The notes beneath the pieces were generated by a model. It searched no databases and had not been told where the DNA came from. It saw only the letters and a list, made by a program, of their open reading frames with translations. A DNA stretch of 6,394 bases from Actinomycetota bacterium (GTDB lineage: Bacteria > Actinomycetota > Acidimicrobiia > Acidimicrobiales > AC-14). How positions within the stretch are numbered: the first letter of the stretch is position 1; each line of letters opens with the position of its first letter. The stretch is taken from NCBI GenBank assembly GCA_020200615.1, contig JAIVIH010000442.1:1-6394 (forward strand). Reading direction: 5' to 3'. Both the position numbers and the translations under genes were made by a program. Positions 1-5,280 of the stretch are shown piece after piece.

Positions 1-578
1 ACGCGGGAGCCCTCGCCTGCGCCGGCTACGGCACCGCCCTCGGCGTGATTCGTTCCGCCCACGAGGAGGGGCGGGACCTGGCGGTATGGGTGGGCGAGAC
101 CCGGCCCGCCCTCCAGGGAGCCCGCCTCACGGCCTGGGAGTTGGGGCGCCTGGGTGTGCCTGCCACCTTGGTCGCCGACGTCATGGCCGCCTCCCTCATG
201 GGCAACGGGGAAGTCGACTGCGTGGTGGTGGGGGCCGACCGGATTGCCGCCAACGGGGACGTCGCCAACAAGGTCGGCACCTACGGCCTCGCCGTCCTCG
301 CTCACCACCACGGCGTCCCCTTCTACGTGGCCGCTCCGACGTCCACCGTGGATCTGACGTGCGCCACCGGCGCCGACATCCCCATCGAGCAGCGCTCGTC
401 CGAGGAGGTCACGTCCGTCGGCGGCCACTCCGTCGCCCCCGATGGGACGAGCGCCGACAACCGGGCCTTCGACGTCACCCCGGCACGTCTGGTCACGGCC
501 ATCGTCACCCAGGAGGGCGTGGCTCGGGACCCGCTGGGGCCTGCCCTCGCGAGTTTCGTGAGCCGGAGCCGGAGGTAG
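1..578 (+). CDS. mtnA: S-methyl-5-thioribose-1-phosphate isomerase, 3' part
   Basis: MtnA converts 5-methylthioribose-1-phosphate to 5-methylthioribulose-1-phosphate in the cytosolic methionine salvage pathway. The 5' end lies outside the window; the reading frame enters at base 3 and runs to TAG at 576-578. Seen: [16 protein letters not shown] at the very start, then [17 protein letters not shown], a [17 protein letters not shown] block, [14 protein letters not shown] and AFDVTP, all hallmark blocks of the family in the right order. From knowledge of the Bacillus subtilis enzyme, the catalytic residues are Cys160 and Asp240. Here the Asp of GADRI (237-239) is 80 codons after the codon where the HCN(A/T)GALA cysteine is expected, just upstream of base 1, so the spacing matches exactly. 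A small oddity is Gly where the family usually has Asp in (D)ETRP. The 3' end looks intact. Downstream genes are not related to methionine salvage. Confidence 0.97.
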   Translation, partial: AGALACAGYGTALGVIRSAHEEGRDLAVWVGETRPALQGARLTAWELGRLGVPATLVADVMAASLMGNGEVDCVVVGADRIAANGDVANKVGTYGLAVLAHHHGVPFYVAAPTSTVDLTCATGADIPIEQRSSEEVTSVGGHSVAPDGTSADNRAFDVTPARLVTAIVTQEGVARDPLGPALASFVSRSRR

Positions 579-588
579 CATCCCGGAC

Positions 589-598
589 GTGTCGACAC
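589..598 (+). repeat. 10-bp palindrome after mtnA
   Basis: GTGTCGACAC is a perfect palindrome in the short gap after the mtnA stop and covers the GTG start of the basic 34-residue ORF. It could be a regulator half-site pair. It is short and GC-rich, so chance is quite possible. Confidence 0.3.
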
Positions 599-693
599 AG
601 CAACAGAAGGCATCGAGCGGCCGGGTGGTGCTCGGGACTCGGCAGAAGGGGATGGTCGCCTTCCGCTGGTCGGGGAAGGAGCCCCGGGCATGA
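589..693 (+). CDS. candidate 34-residue basic microprotein
   Basis: I do not recognise this ORF. It opens at GTG 589, ten bases after the mtnA stop, and ends at TGA 691-693, overlapping the next start as ATGA. The product would have seven Lys/Arg and one acidic residue, with no membrane segment; a short readable piece is GRVVLGTRQKGMVAFRW. Third positions are mostly G or C, as in real genes here. A GGAGG lies at 571-575, but it is 13 bases from the GTG, longer than ideal. The start codon lies inside a 10-bp palindrome. For the call: codon use and the coupled overlap with the next small ORF. Against it: short length, poor ribosome-site spacing and no known family. It could instead be a leader that couples translation of the next ORF. 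Confidence 0.35.
   Translation: MSTQQQKASSGRVVLGTRQKGMVAFRWSGKEPRA
677..681 (+). promoter_or_regulatory. ribosome binding site for the 44-residue acidic ORF
   Basis: AGGAG lies 8 bases before ATG 690. It is a strong Shine-Dalgarno match in a position where no longer gene starts, which supports 690-824 as a translated small ORF. Confidence 0.55.
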
Positions 694-824
694 GCGACGT
701 GGAGACGGCCGAGGAGCTGGGCGCGCAGTGGGAAGGTGACGAGCTGGTGGTCTACGACTATCCCGGCTTCACCCAGCTCTTCGAGTACTACGAGAGCGGT
801 GAGTACCTCCCCGACAACGATTGA
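690..824 (+). CDS. candidate 44-residue highly acidic microprotein
   Basis: This short ORF starts at ATG 690 behind a good AGGAG and stops at TGA 822-824. The predicted product has 13 Asp/Glu and no Lys or Arg, and is aromatic-rich: five Tyr, two Phe and one Trp, mainly in a YDYPGFTQLFEYYESGEY core. Third codon positions are almost all G or C, so it looks coding. Its ATG overlaps the stop of the basic 34-residue ORF (ATGA), and its TGA shares one base with ATG 824 of the DUF4333 lipoprotein (TGATG), so translation of all three may be coupled. I recognise no family. The acidic, aromatic character would suit a protein that binds a basic partner, but that is inference. It could also be only a coupling leader for the lipoprotein, which has no clear ribosome site of its own. 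Confidence 0.5.
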   Translation: MSDVETAEELGAQWEGDELVVYDYPGFTQLFEYYESGEYLPDND

Positions 825-1375
825 TGCGGGCGCGCCTGCTCCGCGCCGCGATCCTCCTCGGAAGCGCGGTCACGGCCGGATCGGGCTGCGGGGGATCTAC
901 ATCGGACAGTGAGGAGCCAACAGCGGCGCCCGAGAAGCTGGTCGACACCCAGGAGGTCGAGCAGCTGCTGGTGAACACCCAACGGCGGGCCAGCCCCGAC
1001 TTCGAAGTGGGGGCCGCATCCTGCCCCGCCCAGGTCGTCGTCGCCGAGGGCGTGACCTTCGAATGCACGGTCGTGGTCGAGGGTGTGGTCGCGCCGTACG
1101 TCGTCACCATGGCCGACGTGAACCCCAGGAACCAGACCGGCCGCTACGACCTCCGCCCGGCCAAGGCCATCCTGTCCGTCCCCCGGCTGGTGGACTTCGT
1201 TAAACGGCTGGCCACCGAGCCCGACGCTCAGGTCGACTGCGGCCCGGAGCGCGTGCGGATAGCCGACGTGGGCAGCACCTTCGAGTGCCAGCTGACGGAC
1301 AGTGAGGGGCCGCACACGGTCAGCCTAAAGGTCGACGACATCAAGGGAAAGGTCACCATTGTCGGCGTCGTCTGA
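824..1375 (+). CDS. lipoprotein with two tandem DUF4333-like domains
   Basis: Predicted secreted lipoprotein of 183 residues. The N-terminus is Arg-rich, followed by a short hydrophobic stretch and a lipobox-like GSGC with Cys22. The -3 position is weak for a lipobox, so lipidation is likely rather than certain. The rest reads as two copies of the small DUF4333 fold. Each has a Cys-Pro or Cys-Gly opening, a Gly, then F-x-C: Cys67 and Cys81 (TFECTV) in the first, Cys139 and Cys155 (TFECQL) in the second. Each pair probably forms a disulfide outside the cell. Many actinobacterial lipoproteins carry this domain, and its function is unknown. ATG 824 is preferred over the adjacent in-frame TTG 821 because it makes the TGATG overlap with the preceding small ORF. 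No strong ribosome site is visible, so coupling is likely. Confidence 0.88.
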   Translation: MRARLLRAAILLGSAVTAGSGCGGSTSDSEEPTAAPEKLVDTQEVEQLLVNTQRRASPDFEVGAASCPAQVVVAEGVTFECTVVVEGVVAPYVVTMADVNPRNQTGRYDLRPAKAILSVPRLVDFVKRLATEPDAQVDCGPERVRIADVGSTFECQLTDSEGPHTVSLKVDDIKGKVTIVGVV

Positions 1376-1823
1376 GACCGGACGTAGGCTGCGGCACGGC
1401 TATGTGAGCCTGGCTACGGCCGTCGCCGCGCCACTGGCCCTCCTCGCCGTCCTGTGGAGCATGGTCGGGGACCGGCCGGCCACGGGGATGCCCTTCGGGC
1501 GCGTCCTGGCCCTCCAGTGGACCGCGCTGCTCTTTCAGGAGTCCACCGAGAGCCTGGTGGCAGGTCACCCCTTCACGGCGATGCTGTCGTCACGGCCGCT
1601 CTGGCTCGCCTTGGCGGCCCAGCTGGTGGTGGCCGCCGGCGCGGTAGTCCTGCTGCGCTCGGCCTGCGCGGTAGGCGCCCGGCTCGTATCCCGGTCCCGG
1701 CTGTCGCCGCTAATAGTGACCGCGTCGGCCTCGGCGCCCCTGCGGCCGGTGGCGGCTTCTCCCCGCTGGCGTCCCCGTCTCACCCTTCCCGCACGAGCTC
1801 CCCCTCTGATCGTCGCTGGCTGA
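1359..1823 (+). CDS. small two-helix membrane protein, unknown function
   Basis: A 154-residue protein that I cannot place in a family. Two hydrophobic helices are visible, at about residues 15-37 and 81-100, separated by an external or internal loop containing an FQEST segment. The C-terminal 50 residues are Pro-, Arg- and Ser-rich and probably disordered and cytoplasmic. The TTG start at 1359 overlaps the preceding lipoprotein gene by 17 bases and has AAAGG at 1348-1352, six bases upstream. A later GTG at 1404 would still keep both helices but has no better ribosome site. It lies between two lipoprotein genes, so a role in the cell envelope is likely. Codon use matches its neighbours. The second reading frame over this stretch is a GC-rich shadow of the next gene's frame. 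Confidence 0.7.
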   Translation: MSASSETGRRLRHGYVSLATAVAAPLALLAVLWSMVGDRPATGMPFGRVLALQWTALLFQESTESLVAGHPFTAMLSSRPLWLALAAQLVVAAGAVVLLRSACAVGARLVSRSRLSPLIVTASASAPLRPVAASPRWRPRLTLPARAPPLIVAG

Positions 1824-1846
1824 CAGTCCAACGCCGTCGACAAACC

Positions 1847-1851
1847 GGAGG
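1847..1851 (+). promoter_or_regulatory. ribosome binding site for cupredoxin-like lipoprotein
   Basis: GGAGG lies seven bases before ATG 1859. It fixes the start of the cupredoxin-like gene, whose frame is open far upstream. The 35-base gap after 1823 shows no convincing promoter or terminator. Confidence 0.8.
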
Positions 1852-1858
1852 ATCCTTC

Positions 1859-2290
1859 ATGACGGTTGCCCGTCGGGCGCGGCTGGCCGCGCTCGCCCTC
1901 CCCCTGACCCTGGTTCTGGCCGCCTGCGGAGGCGACGACGAGCCGTCGACTCCCAGCTCCGGCGCCGGGACGACCGCGGCGGCGCCCGCAGTCACGCCCG
2001 CCGCCGGTCCCGCCACGAGCACCACCGCGCCAGCCGCCGTGTCCTTCACCGTCAGCGGCGGCTCCGTCGAGGGGCCGTCCCGGCACACGGTGGAGCTCGG
2101 CGATCAAGTCTTCCTGCGGGTGACCAGCGACGAGGCCGACGAGCTCCACGTCCACGGGTACGACCACACGGCCGCCGTCGGTCCCGGCAAGATCGCCGAG
2201 TTGAGGTTCCCGGCGGACATCCCGGGCGTGTTCGAGGTGGAGCTCGAGCACTCGCGCCGGCGGGTCACCACCTTGGAGGTGCGACCATGA
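1859..2290 (+). CDS. cupredoxin-like lipoprotein
   Basis: A 143-residue exported lipoprotein with a textbook lipobox, L-A-A-C, at Cys23. Residues about 24-60 form a Ser/Thr/Ala/Pro linker, and residues 61-143 form one small beta domain like the Cupredoxin_1 family, with an ELHVHGYD block, a VGPG turn, LRFPADIPGVFEVELE and a terminal strand. A classical type 1 copper site needs two His, a Cys and usually a Met. This domain has His97, His99, His103 and His131 but no Cys or Met, so it is not a blue-copper electron carrier. It could bind Cu(II) or another metal through its His residues, or be purely structural. The stop overlaps the next start as ATGA, so it is co-translated with the polytopic membrane protein, and the two probably act together at the outer face of the membrane. 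Confidence 0.86.
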   Translation: MTVARRARLAALALPLTLVLAACGGDDEPSTPSSGAGTTAAAPAVTPAAGPATSTTAPAAVSFTVSGGSVEGPSRHTVELGDQVFLRVTSDEADELHVHGYDHTAAVGPGKIAELRFPADIPGVFEVELEHSRRRVTTLEVRP

Positions 2291-3633
2291 GCCGGCTCCG
2301 GCGGGGCGGGGGCGTCGCGGTCCTCACCGCCGGAGCCGTCCTGGCCACCGCCCCACCGGCTTCCGCTCACGGCCTGGGGTCCCGGGGCGACCTCCCCCTC
2401 CCCATCTGGATGTTCGCCTACGGCGCGGCCGCCGCCCTGCTCATCTCCTTCGCCGGGCTGGCCGTCTTCTGGCGGACGGCCCGCCTCGAGGGCGGGATCG
2501 AGGGACGGGTCCTCCTCGAACCGGGTGAGGCGACCAGGGCCATTGCTGCCGCAGGGCGAGCGTTGGGACTGGGGCTGTTCGTGCTCGTCTTCGTGGCCGC
2601 CGCCTTCGGCGATCCCGACACGGCCGACAACCTGGCCCCCGTCTTCGTCTATGTCGTCTTCTGGGTGGGGCTGACCCTCGTCTCCGCCCTGGTGGGCGAC
2701 GTCTGGCGGATCCTCAACCCCTTCGACACCCTCGCCGCCCTGGGGCAGCGGCTCCGCCCCAACCGGCGTCAGCCTTCGGACTACCGGTTGGGCCACTGGC
2801 CCGCCCTGGCCGGACTGGTCGCCTTCGTGTGGCTGGAGCTGATCTATCCGTACCGGGCCGAGCCGCGGACCCTGGCCGTGGCCATCGCCGTCTACACGGC
2901 AGTCGTGCTGGCCGGCACCGCTCGATGGGGGAGGGCCTGGCTGCGCCAGGGAGAGGCCTTCACCGTGTTCTTCGGCCTCCTGAGCCACATCGGCCCGCTC
3001 TACGCCGACAACGCCGGGCGGATCAGGGCCCGGCCTCCCCTGGCCGGTCTGGTGGGGCTCAAGCCCGACGCCGGCGCCCAGGCGATCGTGATCGTGGCCC
3101 TGGGCTCGACCAGCTTCGACGGCCTCAGCCGGACCCGGTTCTGGGCCGATCTCACCAGGGACTACGAGCTGTGGCAGAACGTCGTCCTGTCGACGGTCGG
3201 ACTGGTGTGGGCCATGTCGGTGGTGACGCTCGCCTTCGTCGGAGCCATGCGCATCACCGCCCGTCTCCACCGCCGCCGGCACCCGGAGCTGACTTCCGCC
3301 TTCGCCCACTCACTCGTCCCCATCGCCTTCGCCTACGCCCTCGCCCACTACTTCTCGCTGCTCGTGTTCGAGGGCCCTCTTCACCGTCGGAGGCCTCGCC
3401 CTCCTGTTGGGAGCGTGATGTCGATCGCTGCCCTTCTGGCTCACGGCGGCGCGGCCGGCGCCGCCTTCGAGATCAGCTTCATCCTCGTGCCCGTCATCAT
3501 CTTCGCGGTGCTGGCCCGGTGGTCCAAGCGGAAGATGGACCGGGAAGCGGCCGAAGAGGCGGGAGAAGTCGAAGAGGGCGAAGAGGGCGAAGAGGCCGAA
3601 GGCGCGGTAGCCGACGACGACTCTCGGGACTGA
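2287..3633 (+). CDS. polytopic membrane protein ('fenitrothion hydrolase'-type), abnormal C-terminal fusion
   Basis: The open frame is 448 codons. GGAGG at 2275-2279 sits seven bases before ATG 2287. A signal peptide ends at ASA (25-27), so the mature protein would begin His28-Gly, followed by a RGDLPLPIWMFAY segment and many hydrophobic helices at roughly 40-62, 93-107, 117-137, 172-190, 195-212, 224-240, 264-274, 298-322 and 340-361. From memory, actinobacterial proteins with this start and this AHYFSLLVFEG helix are often annotated as fenitrothion hydrolase. I see no hydrolase motif, and a metal-linked membrane role next to a cupredoxin domain seems likelier. After residue 363 the family-like sequence stops and an Arg/Pro-rich stretch (PLHRRRPRPP) appears, read out of frame from another gene. 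The frame then runs by chance into a separate small protein from Met378 (3418). The true C-terminal region, probably about 80 residues, is missing, so the gene is truncated or mis-assembled. Confidence 0.83.
   Translation: MSRLRRGGGVAVLTAGAVLATAPPASAHGLGSRGDLPLPIWMFAYGAAAALLISFAGLAVFWRTARLEGGIEGRVLLEPGEATRAIAAAGRALGLGLFVLVFVAAAFGDPDTADNLAPVFVYVVFWVGLTLVSALVGDVWRILNPFDTLAALGQRLRPNRRQPSDYRLGHWPALAGLVAFVWLELIYPYRAEPRTLAVAIAVYTAVVLAGTARWGRAWLRQGEAFTVFFGLLSHIGPLYADNAGRIRARPPLAGLVGLKPDAGAQAIVIVALGSTSFDGLSRTRFWADLTRDYELWQNVVLSTVGLVWAMSVVTLAFVGAMRITARLHRRRHPELTSAFAHSLVPIAFAYALAHYFSLLVFEGPLHRRRPRPPVGSVMSIAALLAHGGAAGAAFEISFILVPVIIFAVLARWSKRKMDREAAEEAGEVEEGEEGEEAEGAVADDDSRD
2293..2338 (+). repeat. 12-bp inverted repeat in the signal-peptide codons
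   Basis: CGGCTCCGGCGG at 2293-2304 pairs perfectly with CCGCCGGAGCCG at 2327-2338 across a 22-base loop. It starts six bases after ATG 2287. In RNA it would be a stable hairpin just inside the gene. GC-rich coding sequence makes such repeats common, so a function is not shown. Confidence 0.4.
3371..3418 (+). pseudogene. 3' remnant of a lost membrane-protein gene
   Basis: In the frame one base later than the polytopic protein, the bases read RALFTVGGLALLLGA then TGA at 3416-3418. This is a clean hydrophobic helix ending in a stop that overlaps ATG 3418 (TGATG), the same gene-junction style seen elsewhere in the window. It looks like the last helix of a membrane protein whose upstream part is absent. 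In related loci a TauE/SafE- or DsbD-like transporter might occupy this slot, but this is a guess. The same bases in the frame of 2287 give an unnatural RRRPRPP run. Together these indicate sequence lost at about 3370-3376. Confidence 0.6.
3418..3633 (+). CDS. small single-helix membrane protein with acidic tail
   Basis: Starting at ATG 3418, this gives a 71-residue protein: a short LLAHGGAAGAAFE lead, one membrane helix at about residues 18-35 (ISFILVPVIIFAVLARW), a basic KRK stop-transfer, then a strongly acidic tail built on an EEG repeat and ending in DDD. GGGAG at 3409-3413 precedes the ATG by four bases, and the upstream remnant's TGA overlaps it. The large open frame from 2287 runs into it without a stop, but the composition changes sharply at this Met, so I favour a separate gene. 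The topology suggests the tail is in the cytoplasm. I recognise no function; the tail could bind metal ions or a basic partner (inference). The next gene starts four bases after the stop. Confidence 0.6.
   Translation: MSIAALLAHGGAAGAAFEISFILVPVIIFAVLARWSKRKMDREAAEEAGEVEEGEEGEEAEGAVADDDSRD
3571..3597 (+). repeat. three 9-base tandem units coding Glu-Glu-Gly/Ala
   Basis: GAAGAGGGC occurs twice in tandem, followed by GAAGAGGCC, coding EEG-EEG-EEA in the acidic tail of the small membrane protein. It is a short in-frame repeat that can gain or lose units without breaking the frame. Confidence 0.8.
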
Positions 3634-3637
3634 TCGA

Positions 3638-4204
3638 ATGGTCGTCGCCGAGCGCCGGATCGCCCCGCCCCTGAATGCCGGCCTGGTCGTGGTCGCCGGC
3701 GGGATGCTGGTTCTCCTCGCCCGCCCGTGGCTGCTGGCCGACGACCGGGCGGCGGTCAGCCCGCGACTGGCCGTGTTCCTCACCCTCGGGCTGGCCGGCG
3801 CCCTGTGGCCGCTTCGCCGCCGGGACGAACCCAGCCGGCGAACGGTGTGGCCGGCGCTGGCGCTGGGCTGCGCCGCGTTCGGTGTGGGCCGGCTCCTGGT
3901 CGGCCTGCCGCCGGTGGCGAGCGGGCTGGCCCTGGCGTTGGCCCTCAACGCCATCGCCGCCATAGCGGAGGAGGTTTTCTTCCGCCGCCTGGTCTACGGC
4001 CTGCTCCTCCCAAGGGGAACGGGCGCAGCCGTCGCCGGCTCCGCCGCCCTGTTCGCCGTCGCCCACGTCACCGTCTGGGGCCTCTGGGTCCTCCCCCTCG
4101 ACCTGGCCGCGGGGCTGGTCCTGTCCTGGCAGCGCGCCGCGACCGGCAGGTGGTCGGTGCCCGCCGTCACCCACGTCGTCGCCAACACGCTGGCTCTCCT
4201 GTGA
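3638..4204 (+). CDS. CPBP-family intramembrane glutamic endopeptidase
   Basis: A 188-residue polytopic protein of the CPBP family (CAAX protease/Abi type, PF02517), metal-independent proteases or maturation factors that cut within the membrane. All three diagnostic motifs are present: EExxxR (Glu111-Glu112...Arg116 in AEEVFFRR), FxxxH (Phe139...His143 in FAVAHV) and HxxxN (His179...Asn183 in THVVAN). About six hydrophobic helices are visible, including residues 12-30, 44-58, 72-90, 94-112, 130-150 and 152-164. The length is at the short end of the family, but the core is complete and the C-terminus ends just after the third motif, as is common. It starts at ATG 3638, four bases after the previous stop, with no clear ribosome site, so translation is probably coupled. 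The substrate cannot be told from sequence. Its neighbours are envelope proteins and lipoproteins, not a bacteriocin cluster. Confidence 0.95.
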   Translation: MVVAERRIAPPLNAGLVVVAGGMLVLLARPWLLADDRAAVSPRLAVFLTLGLAGALWPLRRRDEPSRRTVWPALALGCAAFGVGRLLVGLPPVASGLALALALNAIAAIAEEVFFRRLVYGLLLPRGTGAAVAGSAALFAVAHVTVWGLWVLPLDLAAGLVLSWQRAATGRWSVPAVTHVVANTLALL

Positions 4205-4211
4205 GGTGCAG

Positions 4212-5280
4212 ATGCGCAAGAACCTGACGCTCACGATCCTGACCGCGCTCACGGTGACGGCCACGGCCTGCACCGCCTCCGACCGCTCCGACCCGGTCAC
4301 AATCGGGGCCATTTACCCGGTATCCGGCCGCCAGGGGCCCGGCGGGGTGGACGAGGCCAACGGCGCGCGCCTGGCCGTGGATCTGGCCAACGAGCGGGGT
4401 GGCGTCAACGGGCGCCCTGTCGAGCTGGACCTCGTGCGAGTCGTTCTTCCGGCTGGCACCCATGGGCGCCGCCCTCGGGCGGGCGGCGGTCACCTTCGTG
4501 CGGGAGCAGCTCGTCCCCTTGCTGGAGCCGGGGGCGCCCCTTCGCTATGCCGTGGCCTACGTCGACGACGCCTACGGCCGCTCGGTGGGGCTCGGCGCGG
4601 CGGCCGAGGCGAAGGCGAGCGGGGAGCAGCTGGTGGGGACGTTCCCCTACGACGTCCACCATCTGGACTCCGAGGCGCTCGTACGATCCATCGCCGTCAG
4701 CCGCCCCGATGTGCTCTTCGTGTCGGCCTACCTGCAGGACGGCGTGGCCATCCGCCAGGCGACCATCGCCCAGGGCCTCCCGCTCCGGGCCAGCATCGGG
4801 ACGAGCTCCAGCTACTGCATGCCGGCGTTCGCGGCCGCTCTCGGCCCGGGCGCCGTCGGCCTCTTCGCGTCGGACAAGCCCGATGCGGCACGGGTCCGCC
4901 CGGACGCCCTGGACGCCAGTGCCCGTAAGGCCCTGGCCTGGGCCCAGAAGCGCTTCTCCGACCGCCACCGAGAGGAGATGAGCCCCGCCGCCCTGTCGGG
5001 GTTCGCCAACGCCTGGGCCCTGCTCGGTCACATCCTCCCCGCCTCGCCCGGCCTCCGCCCGCCGGAGGTCGCATCCACCGCCCGGTCGCTGAAGCTCCCG
5101 TCCGGCAGCCTGCCCAACGGCGCCGGCCTCGACCTGGCCGGTCCCCGGGAGCTGGACGCCGGCGAGAACCGCGCTGCGGTCAGCGTCATCTGGCAGTGGG
5201 TCGACCAGCGCAACCAGGCCGTGGTGTGGCCGCCCACCTTCGCCACCCAGCCCCTCCGAGCGATTCCCATCCTCCCGTGA
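4212..5280 (+). pseudogene. LivJ-type ABC substrate-binding lipoprotein, internally deleted and frameshifted
   Basis: ATG 4212, with GAGGT four bases upstream, opens a lipoprotein signal (ATAC, Cys20) and the first lobe of a periplasmic-binding-protein type 1 fold: VTIGAIYPVSGRQG, NGARLAVDLANERGGVNGRPVELDLV up to codon 75. This frame then becomes an Arg/Gly-rich shadow. The family sequence resumes one frame later at 4441 with SFFRLAPMGAALGRAAV, then RYAVAYVDDAYGRSVG, DVLFVSAYLQDG and an intact end 279 residues on. Against E. coli LivJ, which I recall, about 60-75 residues are absent between ELDLV and FFRLAP, including the Ser/Thr-rich ligand-contact region. So this is a deletion with a frame change at about 4434-4442, not one missing base. 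As written it cannot make a working binding protein. No LIV permease genes are seen nearby. A gene finder might report only the piece from 4399. Confidence 0.85.

Noticed and set aside
86..739. Second + strand frame across mtnA and the gap after it
   Set aside because: It gives an Arg/Gly-rich product that is an out-of-frame reading of mtnA.
576..824. Read-through of the mtnA TAG into the acidic ORF in the same frame
   Set aside because: The frame is open from 579 to the TGA at 822-824, but MtnA proteins end near this point and the acidic ORF has its own ribosome site. Nothing points to recoding.
589..824. Toxin-antitoxin pair
   Set aside because: The charge contrast and coupling are suggestive, but neither peptide shows a toxin or antitoxin motif, so the name is not supported.
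1824..1858. Promoter in the gap before the cupredoxin-like gene
   Set aside because: CTGACA is present, but no matching -10 element at suitable spacing stands out, and the gap is only 35 bases.
2104..3309. Long antisense open frame of about 400 codons
   Set aside because: It is rich in Gly, Gln, Glu, His and Pro with no domain, and lies opposite well-supported genes. Long antisense frames are expected in GC-rich coding DNA.
3497..4312. Antisense open frame opposite the CPBP gene
   Set aside because: The sense strand carries all three CPBP motifs. The antisense product is low-complexity and has no plausible fold.
3361..4436. Shared CTCGTG near both broken junctions (3361-3366 and 4431-4436) as a deletion signal
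   Set aside because: Six bases is too short in this composition, and at the first site the family-like sequence continues nine bases beyond it.
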